From an uncultured Clostridiaceae bacterium (GTDB taxonomy: Bacteria > Bacillota > Clostridia > Clostridiales > Clostridiaceae), in NCBI GenBank assembly GCA_946405135.1, contig CAMJGD010000001.1, positions 310,001 through 374,000 on the forward strand: 64,000 nucleotides of DNA, written 5' to 3'. The position numbers and the translations under genes are program-made. The notes under the pieces are model-generated. The model ran no database searches. It saw only the letters and a program-made list of their open reading frames with translations, and had not been told where the DNA came from. This document shows, one piece after another, positions 34,666-43,941 of the stretch (position 1 is the first letter of the stretch; each line of letters starts with the position of its first letter).

Positions 34666-35688
34666 TTAGCATAAAGCTGTACTTATAATAAGCATTTCTA
34701 TCTCTGTTTTCTTATCTATAGTAGAAGTTTTTATGTTTCTTTCAGTATTTAAACAAAGCTCCATACATTTTTTTAGCTGCTTTAAAGAAAACTTTTTACT
34801 CTGACTCATAAGCTTTTCGCAGATAAATGGATTTAAATTTAACTCCCTTGCCAAAGTAACTTTATCCTTGTGATTTTCCATGCCTGCTTTTATATTGAAT
34901 AAAAGCTTAAACTGTCTTTCTATCATGCTAAGTATGGCAAGCATCTCTTCTCCTCTAAAAATAAGTTCATTCAGTATGCTGATTGCTTTCTCTGGTCTCT
35001 TTTGTGATAGAAAATCTACAAGATTAAATATGTCATTATTGCTTTTATACGGAAGCATTGCAATTATATCTTCCTTTTTTATTTCTCTTCCTTCTGTATA
35101 ATTTATAAGTTTATCAATTTCACTGCTTATAATGCTCATATTATTATCTACATTTTCACAGAAAAATTTAATTTGAGATTTTTCTATAGATTTCCCTTGG
35201 ATTTCAAACATACTTTGAACTTTTTTATATAATTTATCCCCTTTCAGTTTATCTGCTTTTACTACACAGGTTTTCTTATCTATTTTATTTAATTTCTTAC
35301 TAGGTTTTTCTCTGTCATCTTCCGCTAGATAATAAAGTATAAGGATGCAGTATGGCGGCAGATTATCTAAATAAGAATTAATTTCTTCAAAAAGCTTTAA
35401 AGATTCTTTATCTACTTTTTCTCTAAGAAAATTTGCTCTATATATTTCTACTACTTTTTTTTCACTCATAAAAGGTAAGGTTTCACAGGCATTTATCACA
35501 TTTTCTATTTTAATATTGTTTCCATCTAGCCTTATAAGATTTAATTCTTTAAAATTTTCATCAATAGATTTATGAACTAAACTATCTATTCCTTCTTTTA
35601 TTATAAATTCATCTATACCAAAAAAAACATAAGAATTTCTTAAGCTGTTCTTTTTTAAATCACTTTCAAATATATCCATACTTATCAT
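34666..35688 (-). CDS. holA: DNA polymerase III delta subunit
   Basis: HolA is the clamp-loader subunit that opens the sliding clamp. The 340-residue protein follows the YqeN/HolA pattern: an N-terminal AAA-like fold without Walker A (NSYVFFGIDEFIIKEGIDSLV, LPFMSEKKVVEIYRA), the helical lid with ENVDNNMSIISSEIDKLINY, and the C-terminal collar (AISILNELIFRGEEMLAILSMIERQFKLL). ATG at 35688 or the one three codons later could be used. It follows comEC with a short spacer, the common order in Firmicutes. Confidence 0.94.
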   Translation of the reverse strand: MISMDIFESDLKKNSLRNSYVFFGIDEFIIKEGIDSLVHKSIDENFKELNLIRLDGNNIKIENVINACETLPFMSEKKVVEIYRANFLREKVDKESLKLFEEINSYLDNLPPYCILILYYLAEDDREKPSKKLNKIDKKTCVVKADKLKGDKLYKKVQSMFEIQGKSIEKSQIKFFCENVDNNMSIISSEIDKLINYTEGREIKKEDIIAMLPYKSNNDIFNLVDFLSQKRPEKAISILNELIFRGEEMLAILSMIERQFKLLFNIKAGMENHKDKVTLARELNLNPFICEKLMSQSKKFSLKQLKKCMELCLNTERNIKTSTIDKKTEIEMLIISTALC

Positions 35689-35703
35689 TATATAATCAAC
35701 CTT

Positions 35704-37461
35704 TCAGAACGGTATTTTCAAAACATAATCCTCTATAAAATATAATTTCTTTATGATTTCAGGATTGTCGTAGGTAAATTTCTCTTTACTTTCTATAAGA
35801 ATTATATCACAATTGTTATGTTTAGAATAATGTTTTAGCTCTTTACAGCTTATATAAACTTGCTTGCTTTTAGAGCTAACAGCCAAATCTGTAAAACCAT
35901 TTATTGATTTAGGTTCATAAGGATATATTATATATTTATCTTTTACATGGATAATAAAATCTTCATTATTCAACTTAACATATGGACTTACTATAAGACC
36001 CTTTAATGCATCTTCCTGCTTTTTATTTAATTTTTCAGGACAAATAAGGATTTTTTCCCATCTATATTGAAAGAGCACAGCATATTTATCTTTTGCTTTT
36101 ATATAGGTTAAACTAGGGAATACACTATAAGTTTCTAAAAATATAAGGATAATTAAAAATAAAGGAAAATAGATATATTTATTTTTATGTTTTTTTACAA
36201 GAATATAACAAAAATATATAGCTATATATATCATAGTCTCTAGATAAGTAAGCTCACTTAAGGGAGGTAATATTTTATCAAGCAGGTAATTGCCTCCATT
36301 TAAACAATCTATAATAAGCTTTAATATCAGTGAAATTTTATTAAATATAAAAGAAAACTTATAAAATAGAACACATATATTCCCTACCAATACCACCATG
36401 CTATATAAAGGAAGCAGCAGTATATTTCCTATTATAAATCCTAAACTAAAACTATGCAGATTAAATACAGCATAAGGCAATGAAAATATTTGAGAACTTA
36501 AGGTTACACTTAAAGATTCATTTATCTTTTTAGGCAGCCTGTATAAAGCCTTTTCTATTTTGTTATAGTATATTACAATCCCTAAGGTAGAGAGAAATGA
36601 AAGATTAAATCCCAAATCTAATATATAATAGGGCTTTAATGACACTAATATTATAGCTGCAAAGCTTAAAGCTGATAGTTTATCATACTTTTTATATAAT
36701 TTTTTTGATAGCTTCATTATAAGTATCATAAAAAAAGCTCTTAATGTAGGGGCTTTAACTCCAGTAAATAAAGCATAAAAAAAAGACAGCACTATGGCAA
36801 ATTTCATGCCTAATATAGCCTCCATACACTTATAAACTAGTGCCATATGAAATCCCGAAACACTTATAACATGTATTATACCTAATTTTTTAAAGATCTC
36901 CATTTTATCTTTAGGTATGTTATCTGTATAACCAAAACAAACCCCACAGACTAAGGCACCATCATATTCCCCCAAATTTTCTTTAAACCTTTCATATATA
37001 TCATTTCTTCTTACATAAATAAGCGTAATAACATCTCTTTTTACCAAATAAACCGTATGAATTTTATATTCTCCAATAATACCTTTATCAAATATATTTT
37101 CCTTTTTAAATTCTCCTTTTACTTTTATTATTTCGCCTTCCTTTGCAGCTATATTTTCTTTTACCATTATCTTTTTACCCTTGTAACTACAAATGTTGCT
37201 ATAATCATACTTATCTATTACTCTTAAAGATACTATTTCATTTTGAGGAATATTTACATTAAAGTAAAAATAAAAACTATAAAATCCAATTATAATAAAT
37301 GCTATATTAATTATAATTTCATAGGGTTTTAAAGAAAAAGACAGAAGCATAATAAAAATAAGTATAATTAATATACTTATGAAAAATGAATCAAAATATA
37401 TAATACAAGAAATTGAGCCTAGAAATAAGGACACTACAAAGTAAATCAAAGGTCTTTTCAT
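35704..37461 (-). CDS. comEC: ComEC/Rec2-type DNA transport protein lacking the nuclease domain
   Basis: ComEC forms the membrane channel for DNA uptake. The product contains the N-terminal soluble domain (residues 60-150) and the polytopic Competence domain with GVCFGYTDNIPKDKMEIFKKLGIIHVISVSGFHMALV and GVKAPTLRAFFMIL. It stops after about 585 residues. The typical C-terminal metallo-beta-lactamase domain is not recognisable: no HxHxDH-type motif is seen in the last 150 residues. ATG at 37461 is chosen because AGAGGT lies upstream; an earlier TTG-type start would add 20 hydrophilic residues. No other competence genes are in the window. Confidence 0.88.
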   Translation of the reverse strand: MKRPLIYFVVSLFLGSISCIIYFDSFFISILIILIFIMLLSFSLKPYEIIINIAFIIIGFYSFYFYFNVNIPQNEIVSLRVIDKYDYSNICSYKGKKIMVKENIAAKEGEIIKVKGEFKKENIFDKGIIGEYKIHTVYLVKRDVITLIYVRRNDIYERFKENLGEYDGALVCGVCFGYTDNIPKDKMEIFKKLGIIHVISVSGFHMALVYKCMEAILGMKFAIVLSFFYALFTGVKAPTLRAFFMILIMKLSKKLYKKYDKLSALSFAAIILVSLKPYYILDLGFNLSFLSTLGIVIYYNKIEKALYRLPKKINESLSVTLSSQIFSLPYAVFNLHSFSLGFIIGNILLLPLYSMVVLVGNICVLFYKFSFIFNKISLILKLIIDCLNGGNYLLDKILPPLSELTYLETMIYIAIYFCYILVKKHKNKYIYFPLFLIILIFLETYSVFPSLTYIKAKDKYAVLFQYRWEKILICPEKLNKKQEDALKGLIVSPYVKLNNEDFIIHVKDKYIIYPYEPKSINGFTDLAVSSKSKQVYISCKELKHYSKHNNCDIILIESKEKFTYDNPEIIKKLYFIEDYVLKIPF

Positions 37462-37524
37462 ATAAATACCTCTTTTAATATTTATATTTCTATTCTTGCC
37501 CTGCACCTTACTTTTAAACAAAAA

Positions 37525-37568
37525 AGTTAAAGACTGTAGGTAACAAATAAAAATTTATACCTACAGCC
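37525..37568 (-). terminator. Terminator after the degenerate P-type ATPase
   Basis: CTGTAGGTA and TACCTACAG form a perfect 9-bp stem with an A/T-rich loop; the minus strand continues TCTTTAACTTTTTT. Confidence 0.9.
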
Positions 37569-37626
37569 CTTTTAATATAATCCTAACTGAATATACAATA
37601 TTTTTTAAGTGGCTTGCTAATATTTA

Positions 37627-40206
37627 TTAGTAATAGCTTTCTTTTCTCATTTTCTTTATTATAAAATATATTAAAAGCACAGCAATCGAGTCTATTAATA
37701 GAGCCTTAATTGAAAAATTAATATTAAGCCCTATGCCTTTTAATAATACTAAGAATACAGCAATTAGTATACTAATAATAAAAAATATGGAACTTAGTTT
37801 CTTGTTCATGGCTCTTTTTCTATTCCCCGTATAGGAAAAAATTATCATAGAAAATATTATTATTATAAAACAACTCAATATGGACCATTCTGAGCTATAT
37901 TTATTGTTTAAATAATAAACCCCATAGATTATAACATATAAGAATATAGATTTAAAAAATGAACAGAATATAGATTTAAAATTAACCATTGATTTATCTA
38001 TCTTTGTCCTATATAGCGTTTCTACATCATCTTCAGAATTTAAAAGCAATATATTTAATACGCAAAGTGGAATTAAACCTGCATTCATAATAAGCACATG
38101 AATATCATTTACAATATTTAAATTTAGCAATGCACCACACAGAATAAACAAAAATTCTATAAAAGTACACAGAATTATATACTGTGCAGCTTTATTTATT
38201 TTGTTAAAAATAGTTTCAGAAATGCTTACCAAATCTAAAAGCTTATTTAAGTAATCCTCTTTAATATATATATCAGATAATTTTTTAATCATAAAACTGC
38301 AATTTTCCCCTATGCCTAGGCCTATATCTGAAGCATTCATAGCAGGAAGTTCAGTCATATTTTCTCCAGTAGACAAAACCATATGTTCTTTGTCTTTAAT
38401 GGTTTTTACTATTTCAGTCTTCTGACTTGCATCTATTCTGCTTAATATACTGATTTTCTCTATATTTCTAATTAACTCTTCTTTTTCCATGTATTTAAGT
38501 TCTATACCTGATAGTATATTTTCGTGAGAATTTATTAAATTCAAGTTCTTACCTATAGAATAAGCTGTAAGTTTATTATCATCTGTTATTATAATTGGTT
38601 TTATATTTTCTTTCCTGCAATTTTTAAGGATTTCTCCTACATTGTCTCTTAAGGGATTATAAAATCCTATAATACCTACAAATACTAAGTTGCTCTCTAT
38701 GTTTTCCTGCAATGTAGGCTTATAATTAAAGCTTCTATAAGCAAATCCTACAGTTCTTAATCCCTTATTGGAAATTTCTATATCTGCAGCTCTTATTTCA
38801 TTTATATCCTCTTCTGAAATCTCTTTCTCTATACCATTTTTCATAATATGAGTGCATTTATCTAAAAGTACATCTACAGGGCCTTTTACATTAGCTCTAT
38901 AGTTTTCATCTATTTTGTTAATTGTAGTAAATATTCTTTTATCTGTATCATAAGATATCTCTAATACTCTTCTATATTCTAACTCTAGTTTTCTCTTATA
39001 AACAGAGTTCTCTTCAGCAAACTTAATTAAAGATACATCTATTAAGTCTCCTCGTCCTATACCTGTTTCAGAATTGTAGCTGCCATCATTGCACAAAAGA
39101 CCAATTTGAAATATTCTTTCTACATTTGTGTCTTTAATTATATCTTGTTCATCTTTTTCATGATACATTCCATCAGTATAAATGCTTTCTACCATCATTT
39201 CCTTTTCAGAAAAAGCTCCTATTTTATCTATAAGCATTACATCTGTATTACATAATATTTCTAGTGAGGATAGATTTTTTATTTCTATACCCTGACTTTT
39301 TAAAAAACTATGAAATGAATATAAAAAAATAAAAATAATTATAGCTATACCTTCTGGTATGCTAACCAGTAACAAAGAATTAATTAGACTTAATAACTTA
39401 TTTACATCTTTAATATATATATAATATGAAAAAGTACTAATTAAAGTTAGTAATACAAAAAAAAGTACCAATTTATTTAATACATTATTTATTCTTGTAT
39501 TTAAATCATTTTTTTCTTGATCATCATATATTAATACATCTACAATCTGTCCTATTTGAGTATTTACTCCCGTGGCTATAACAACGCCTGTCCCAGTTCC
39601 ATCTGTAACCACAGAACCTTTAAAGGCAATGTTTTTCATTTCTGACAAAGGAATATCCTTTTCTTCTATTTTAGTTTCATACTTTTCTGAAATATAATTT
39701 TCTCCTGTAACCACAGTTTCTTTAATCTTTAAATTCTCACTTTCTACAATTCTTAAGTCTGCTGGTACCACAAAATTTTTATCTAAAAGTACCACATCAC
39801 CTACTACTAATTCATCACATTTAATACTACTAACTTTTCCTGACCTTATCACTGTAGCCATAGTAGAATTCAATTTTTCTAAAGTTTTAAAGGAAGCTTG
39901 GTCATTATATTTCCTAAAAGCATTGAGTGTAAGAGTTAATAACAAAAATACTATAAGCATAGAACCAATAATTATATTCTTTAGGTAAAAACTTAATATT
40001 ATGTTTCCTATAAAAACAAATGTCCATAAATTTAATACTTCTAATAAAAAAATTCTAATAAAGCTTTTTATATTTTTTATATTTATCCTATTGTCTCCAT
40101 ATTTGGCTCTTCTATCTTCAATTTCATTTACATTTAGCCCTCTATATATATCAGTGCTTAATTCTTTTACAACATAGTTCCAAGAATTATTATACCATTC
40201 TGCCAT
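37627..40206 (-). CDS. Degenerate P-type ATPase homologue (pseudo-enzyme candidate)
   Basis: The 859-residue protein follows the architecture of a P2-type cation ATPase: N-terminal domain, A domain, about ten membrane helices and P/N domains in the expected order. However, the catalytic motifs have changed: TGES is TGEN (residues 167-170), DKTGT is DKIGA (327-331, Asp kept), TGD is TDD (near 541), and GDGxNDxPA is STGENMTELPA (612-622), losing both Asp. PEGLP in M4 is PEGIA, and the M6 NATD-type ion site is NAGL. The reading frame is intact with a good ribosome site, so it is probably expressed. It lies between spoVAE and comEC, each separated by a terminator. Role unknown; regulation, scaffolding or altered chemistry are possible. 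Confidence 0.85.
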   Translation of the reverse strand: MAEWYNNSWNYVVKELSTDIYRGLNVNEIEDRRAKYGDNRINIKNIKSFIRIFLLEVLNLWTFVFIGNIILSFYLKNIIIGSMLIVFLLLTLTLNAFRKYNDQASFKTLEKLNSTMATVIRSGKVSSIKCDELVVGDVVLLDKNFVVPADLRIVESENLKIKETVVTGENYISEKYETKIEEKDIPLSEMKNIAFKGSVVTDGTGTGVVIATGVNTQIGQIVDVLIYDDQEKNDLNTRINNVLNKLVLFFVLLTLISTFSYYIYIKDVNKLLSLINSLLLVSIPEGIAIIIFIFLYSFHSFLKSQGIEIKNLSSLEILCNTDVMLIDKIGAFSEKEMMVESIYTDGMYHEKDEQDIIKDTNVERIFQIGLLCNDGSYNSETGIGRGDLIDVSLIKFAEENSVYKRKLELEYRRVLEISYDTDKRIFTTINKIDENYRANVKGPVDVLLDKCTHIMKNGIEKEISEEDINEIRAADIEISNKGLRTVGFAYRSFNYKPTLQENIESNLVFVGIIGFYNPLRDNVGEILKNCRKENIKPIIITDDNKLTAYSIGKNLNLINSHENILSGIELKYMEKEELIRNIEKISILSRIDASQKTEIVKTIKDKEHMVLSTGENMTELPAMNASDIGLGIGENCSFMIKKLSDIYIKEDYLNKLLDLVSISETIFNKINKAAQYIILCTFIEFLFILCGALLNLNIVNDIHVLIMNAGLIPLCVLNILLLNSEDDVETLYRTKIDKSMVNFKSIFCSFFKSIFLYVIIYGVYYLNNKYSSEWSILSCFIIIIFSMIIFSYTGNRKRAMNKKLSSIFFIISILIAVFLVLLKGIGLNINFSIKALLIDSIAVLLIYFIIKKMRKESYY

Positions 40207-40295
40207 TTTTAATCACCTTTTTATTACATTATAGCTTTTATTATTTTTTCGTGTATAATACTAATTTCTTTATAATATAACACTAATTATTTATA

Positions 40296-40340
40296 TATAA
40301 TCAAAGAAGCTTGTTATGTTTAGTAAATATAACAAGCTCT
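40296..40340 (-). terminator. Terminator after spoVAE
   Basis: AGCTTGTTAT and ATAACAAGCT form a perfect 10-bp stem around an 11-base loop, followed on the minus strand by TCTTTGATTATA. It separates the spoVA operon from the degenerate ATPase gene. Confidence 0.85.
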
Positions 40341-40353
40341 GCCATCTAAATTA

Positions 40354-40713
40354 TCATTCCTTAGTTTTAGGATTAAATATAAGTGCCATTAAGTATCCAA
40401 AAAATATTGCTGCAGTAATACCTCCAGCTGTACCTTTTATACCACCGGTAAAAGCGCCTACAAGTCCAACTTTTTTTACCTCTTTTATAGTAGATTTAGC
40501 CAAAGAATATCCAAAACCTGGTAGTGGTACGCTAGCTCCTGCTTTCCCAAACTTTATTAGCACATCATACACATTTAAAGCTCCCAATATGGTTCCTAAA
40601 GTAACAAAGATTACAAGAATTCTAGCTGGCGTTAATTTAGTTTTATCCATTAAAATTTGTGCCACTACACATATAGCTCCACCTACTATAAAAGCATTTA
40701 TGTAACTTGTCAT
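40354..40713 (-). CDS. spoVAE: Stage V sporulation protein AE
   Basis: SpoVAE is part of the forespore inner-membrane channel that moves dipicolinic acid into spores and releases it on germination. The 119-residue protein has about four membrane helices and the family stretch FIVGGAICVVAQILMDKTKLTPARILVIFVTLG. The ATG at 40713 follows GGAGGG; an upstream in-frame ATG overlaps spoVAD and is rejected. It is third in the spoVAC-AD-AE operon, the clostridial minimal set. Confidence 0.96.
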   Translation of the reverse strand: MTSYINAFIVGGAICVVAQILMDKTKLTPARILVIFVTLGTILGALNVYDVLIKFGKAGASVPLPGFGYSLAKSTIKEVKKVGLVGAFTGGIKGTAGGITAAIFFGYLMALIFNPKTKE

Positions 40714-40733
40714 ATTAGTTTCCCTCCATTTTA

Positions 40734-41753
40734 TCAAAATTCTACAGCTACAGCGTGAGCTATACCTGGAATGCTTTCTCCCTGTTGAGAAGTAGTGGTA
40801 CTCATAAGTGCTCCTGTGGAAATTAGCAGAATTCTATTTAATTCTCTTTTCATCATCTTTTTATATATATAGCCACAGAAAGTTACCGCTGAACAGCCAC
40901 ACCCACTAGCTCCTGCGCATACATTGCTTTCATTTGCATCATACATCTGTTCACCACAATCCATATAATTTTTACTTAAATCATAACCATATTCCTTTAG
41001 GAGCTTTTGAGTTATATCTCTTCCTACTTTCCCCAAATCTCCAGTTGCTATTAGATCATAATAGGAAGGATCTCTGCCTGTATCTTTAAAATGCATATAC
41101 ATGGTATCTACTGCAGCTGGTGCCATAGCAGCCCCCATATTATTAGCATCTTTTATACCATAATCTTTAACCTTTCCTATGGTTACATGAGTTACCTTTG
41201 GAAAATCTCCATCTAAAGCTAGTAATACTGCGCCTGAACCAGTAACGGTCCATTGTGAAGTAAGAACTCTTTGACTGCCAAATTCCAGTGGAAATCTAAA
41301 TTGCCTTTCTGCAGAACTGAAGTGGGAAGAAGTAGCCGCTATAGCATACTTTGCAAATCCTCCATCCATAATAAGAGATGCTATGCTTAAAGATTCAGAC
41401 ATAGTAGAACATGCCCCATAAAGACCTATAAAAGGAATACTTACATCCCTAGCTGCAAAGTTTGATGAAGAAATTTGATTTAACAAATCTCCTGCACAAA
41501 GGTAATCTATATCACTTTCTGATAAATTTGCTTTTTTTATAGTATCTGCAATGGCATCATACATCATGCTGCTTTCTGCTTTTTCAAAACTGTCTTCACC
41601 ATTGGTATCATCTTTTAATATGATATCGTAATAACTTCTAAAGTTTCCTCTGCCTTCCTTCGGTCCTACTATGCTAGTGGTAGCTATTATTCTAGGTTGC
41701 TTTTCAAGTCTTACAGTTTGTTTTCCAACTTTTTTTTCAGAGTAATCTGCCAT
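40734..41753 (-). CDS. spoVAD: Stage V sporulation protein AD
   Basis: SpoVAD is a soluble, thiolase-fold protein that binds dipicolinic acid on the spore inner membrane. The 339-residue sequence shows family motifs ATTSIVGPKEGRGNFRSYYD, CAGDLLNQISSSNFAARDV, LYGACSTMSESLSIASL and SHFSSAERQFRFPLEFG, and GSGCGCSAVTF near the end. It is full length. ATG follows AAGGGATGAG. It lies between spoVAC and spoVAE with short spacers. Confidence 0.98.
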   Translation of the reverse strand: MADYSEKKVGKQTVRLEKQPRIIATTSIVGPKEGRGNFRSYYDIILKDDTNGEDSFEKAESSMMYDAIADTIKKANLSESDIDYLCAGDLLNQISSSNFAARDVSIPFIGLYGACSTMSESLSIASLIMDGGFAKYAIAATSSHFSSAERQFRFPLEFGSQRVLTSQWTVTGSGAVLLALDGDFPKVTHVTIGKVKDYGIKDANNMGAAMAPAAVDTMYMHFKDTGRDPSYYDLIATGDLGKVGRDITQKLLKEYGYDLSKNYMDCGEQMYDANESNVCAGASGCGCSAVTFCGYIYKKMMKRELNRILLISTGALMSTTTSQQGESIPGIAHAVAVEF

Positions 41754-41773
41754 ATACTCTCATCCCTTTCTAT

Positions 41774-42232
41774 TTAAGCTAAATAATACGCTATATAATA
41801 TATAATCCCTACTATAACTGAGGTGCTTATACCATATACCAATACCGGACCTGCTATAGTAAACATTTTAGCTCCCACTCCAAATACAAAGCCTTCTTTT
41901 TTAAATTCTATGGCTGGAGACACAATAGAATTTGCAAAACCTGTTATAGGTACAACTGTACCTGCACCAGCTACATTTGCCAGCTTATCATAAACACCTA
42001 ATCCTGTGAGAAGTGCTCCTATAAATACCATTATTATAGCTACCAAGGTACCTACCTCTTCTTTGTTATATCCCAAATCTGTAAACACATTAAAAAAGAA
42101 CTGACCTATATCACATATTAATCCTCCAATTATAAAAGCATAAATACAATTTTTAACTATATTAGGTTTTGGCTCCGATGTCCTTGATATTTTATCAAAT
42201 TGATTTTTTATTCTGCTTTCATCTTGATTCAT
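41774..42232 (-). CDS. spoVAC: Stage V sporulation protein AC
   Basis: SpoVAC is an inner-membrane, mechanosensitive-type channel component for dipicolinic acid. The 152-residue protein has a polar N-terminus and about four membrane helices, with FIIGGLICDIGQFFFNVFTDLG and LAGAGTVVPITGFANSIVSPAIEFKKEGFVFGVGAKMF, the family signature that it shares with SpoVAE. It is first in the spoVA operon. A forespore sigma-G promoter is expected upstream, but the spacer to sigF does not show a clear match. Confidence 0.97.
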   Translation of the reverse strand: MNQDESRIKNQFDKISRTSEPKPNIVKNCIYAFIIGGLICDIGQFFFNVFTDLGYNKEEVGTLVAIIMVFIGALLTGLGVYDKLANVAGAGTVVPITGFANSIVSPAIEFKKEGFVFGVGAKMFTIAGPVLVYGISTSVIVGIIYYIAYYLA

Positions 42233-42302
42233 CTTTAAGATACACCTCTAATTCTGTTATTTTTTATATAAAATTATTGTTTGCAATTTTTTAAATTTTT
42301 AA

Positions 42303-42339
42303 ACAAAAAAAATAGGATGCCAAATAATAACATCCTATT
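42303..42339 (-). terminator. Terminator after sigF
   Basis: AATAGGATG and CATCCTATT form a perfect 9-bp stem with an 11-base loop, followed on the minus strand by an eight-base T-run. The stem overlaps the sigF stop codon. Confidence 0.95.
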
Positions 42340-43090
42340 CCTCCAGATTTTTTTTCATCTTTTTTAATACTTTTTTTTCTATCCTAGAAACTTGAACTTG
42401 GCTTATTCCTAGCATTTTAGCTACCTCTACTTGAGTTTTATCCTTAAAATATCTTAACATTATTATCTGTCTTGACTTTAAGTCTAAATTCTTTAAAGCC
42501 TCCTTTAATGCAATCCTATCCACCAAATTGCTGTCTTCTTCTGCATTTTCACTGAGTTTATCTACAAGGAGTACTGGAGCACCATCATCTTGATGTATAA
42601 TATCATAAAGATATTGAAGACTGTTAGAAGATTCCATAGCAAATATAATATCTTCTTTATCTACACCTGAATATTCTGATAATTCTTCTAAAGTAGGCTC
42701 TCTATCCAATTTTTTTGAAAGAAACTCCTTATCAAAATGGAGCTTCCTTGCAGTGGTTTTAACATTTCTGCTGACTTTTATTATTCCATCATCTCTTATA
42801 AACCTTTTTATTTCTCCCATTATCATAGGAACTGCATAAGTTGAAAACTTTACATTATAGCTTGTGTCAAAATTGCTTATAGCCTTTATAAGTCCCATAG
42901 AACCTATTTGAAATATATCTTCATATTCATATCCTCTATTTAAAAATTTTTTACTTATAGAAGAAACCAAAGGTATGTTTATCTCAATTAATTTATCCAT
43001 TGCTTCTTTATTTCCATCTTTAGCTAGTTTTATTAACTCCATATTATCATCAAAATCATAGGACGACTTTTTTAAGATATCTTCATCCAT
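42335..43090 (-). CDS. sigF: Forespore-specific sigma factor SigF
   Basis: SigF is the first compartment-specific sporulation sigma factor, held by SpoIIAB until septation. The 251-residue protein has region 2 (YEDIFQIGSMGLIKAISNFDTSYNVKFSTYAVPMIMGEIKRFIRDDG), region 3 and region 4 (KDKTQVEVAKMLGISQVQVSRIEKKVLKKMKK). ATG at 43090 follows TTAGGTGA; an in-frame GTG three codons earlier lies inside the site. Third gene of the spoIIA operon, with only a few bases after spoIIAB. Confidence 0.97.
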   Translation of the reverse strand: MDEDILKKSSYDFDDNMELIKLAKDGNKEAMDKLIEINIPLVSSISKKFLNRGYEYEDIFQIGSMGLIKAISNFDTSYNVKFSTYAVPMIMGEIKRFIRDDGIIKVSRNVKTTARKLHFDKEFLSKKLDREPTLEELSEYSGVDKEDIIFAMESSNSLQYLYDIIHQDDGAPVLLVDKLSENAEEDSNLVDRIALKEALKNLDLKSRQIIMLRYFKDKTQVEVAKMLGISQVQVSRIEKKVLKKMKKNLEE

Positions 43091-43099
43091 AACTTTCAC

Positions 43100-43528
43100 C
43101 TAACTTAAAGATTTAAATTTTTTTTTCATTATTACTTTGGTCCCTTTTCCTTTTTGGCTTTCAACTTCCAAACTATCCATAAAGGTTTCCATAACAGTAA
43201 ATCCCATGCCAGATCTTTCTAAATCCGGACGAGATGTATAAAGAGGCTGCATAGCTTTTTCTATATCAGATATACCCACACCCTCATCACAGACTATTAC
43301 AGTAACCTCATCATCACAAATATAAGCTTCTATCCTTACCATACCCTCTACACCATCATACCCATGAATTATTGCATTAGTAACAGCTTCAGAAACAGCA
43401 GTTTTAATATCTGTAAGTTCCTCCATGGTAGGATCCAGTTGAGACACAAATGCAGCTACTGCCACCCTAGCAAAACTTTCATTTTGAGATTTGCTTACAA
43501 ATTCTACTTTCATCCTGTTATCCCACAT
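43100..43528 (-). CDS. spoIIAB: Anti-sigma F factor SpoIIAB
   Basis: SpoIIAB binds SigF and phosphorylates SpoIIAA. The 142-residue GHKL kinase shows the N box [13 protein letters not shown], the G1 motif [14 protein letters not shown], and the G2 motif [23 protein letters not shown] follows GGAGGG. It is second in the spoIIAA-AB-sigF operon. Confidence 0.97.
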   Translation of the reverse strand: MWDNRMKVEFVSKSQNESFARVAVAAFVSQLDPTMEELTDIKTAVSEAVTNAIIHGYDGVEGMVRIEAYICDDEVTVIVCDEGVGISDIEKAMQPLYTSRPDLERSGMGFTVMETFMDSLEVESQKGKGTKVIMKKKFKSLS

Positions 43529-43541
43529 TTTTATCCCTCCA

Positions 43542-43877
43542 CTAAATAATACTTAATGCTTCTTCCAAAGTATCAAAGCATTTTATTATTTTAAACATAC
43601 CAGATAATTCAAATACTTTTTTTACTCTGTCATTTATCTCTACTACACATATGTCACCATGCCTTGAATTTAACTTTTTATATCTTCCAATAACCACACC
43701 AATACCTGAGCTATCCATAAAGGTAACTCCTGAAAAATTCATTATAAGTTTATTGATGTTATCTCTATCTAATCTGTCATCTATCCTATTTCTCACTTCT
43801 TCTGCACTATGATGGTCTAATTCTCCCATTAGAGCTACAATCAATTTATCATTTTCTACATCAAACTTCAAATACAT
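43542..43877 (-). CDS. spoIIAA: Anti-anti-sigma factor SpoIIAA
   Basis: SpoIIAA frees SigF from SpoIIAB when dephosphorylated by SpoIIE. The 111-residue STAS-domain protein contains [16 protein letters not shown] and the phosphorylation site [15 protein letters not shown] (second Ser). The ATG at 43877 has no nearby ribosome site. The strong AAGGAGGTGA is 34 bases upstream, separated by a hairpin; an in-frame stop between prevents extension. Confidence 0.96.
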   Translation of the reverse strand: MYLKFDVENDKLIVALMGELDHHSAEEVRNRIDDRLDRDNINKLIMNFSGVTFMDSSGIGVVIGRYKKLNSRHGDICVVEINDRVKKVFELSGMFKIIKCFDTLEEALSII

Positions 43878-43885
43878 AAGCTCTA

Positions 43886-43920
43886 CTCTTAAATACTATT
43901 TAAGAGCAGTTCACCTCCTT
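43886..43920 (-). promoter_or_regulatory. spoIIAA leader: ribosome site followed by hairpin
   Basis: On the minus strand AAGGAGGTGA (43911-43920) precedes a perfect 10-bp inverted repeat, CTCTTAAATA / TATTTAAGAG (43886-43906), that lies before the spoIIAA ATG at 43875-43877. If folded, the hairpin would bring the ribosome site to about 12 bases from the start codon. Confidence 0.6.
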
Positions 43921-43941
43921 ACAAGTATTATTCAATTATAT

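Noticed and set aside
40316..40705. Plus-strand 129-codon frame opposite spoVAE
   Set aside because: It is the antisense shadow of spoVAE; it lacks a ribosome site and overlaps the spoVA terminator.
42240..42330. Possible sigma-G promoter upstream of spoVAC
   Set aside because: Only a TGCAAA-like -35 is visible with no acceptable -10; similar strings arise by chance in such A/T-rich DNA.
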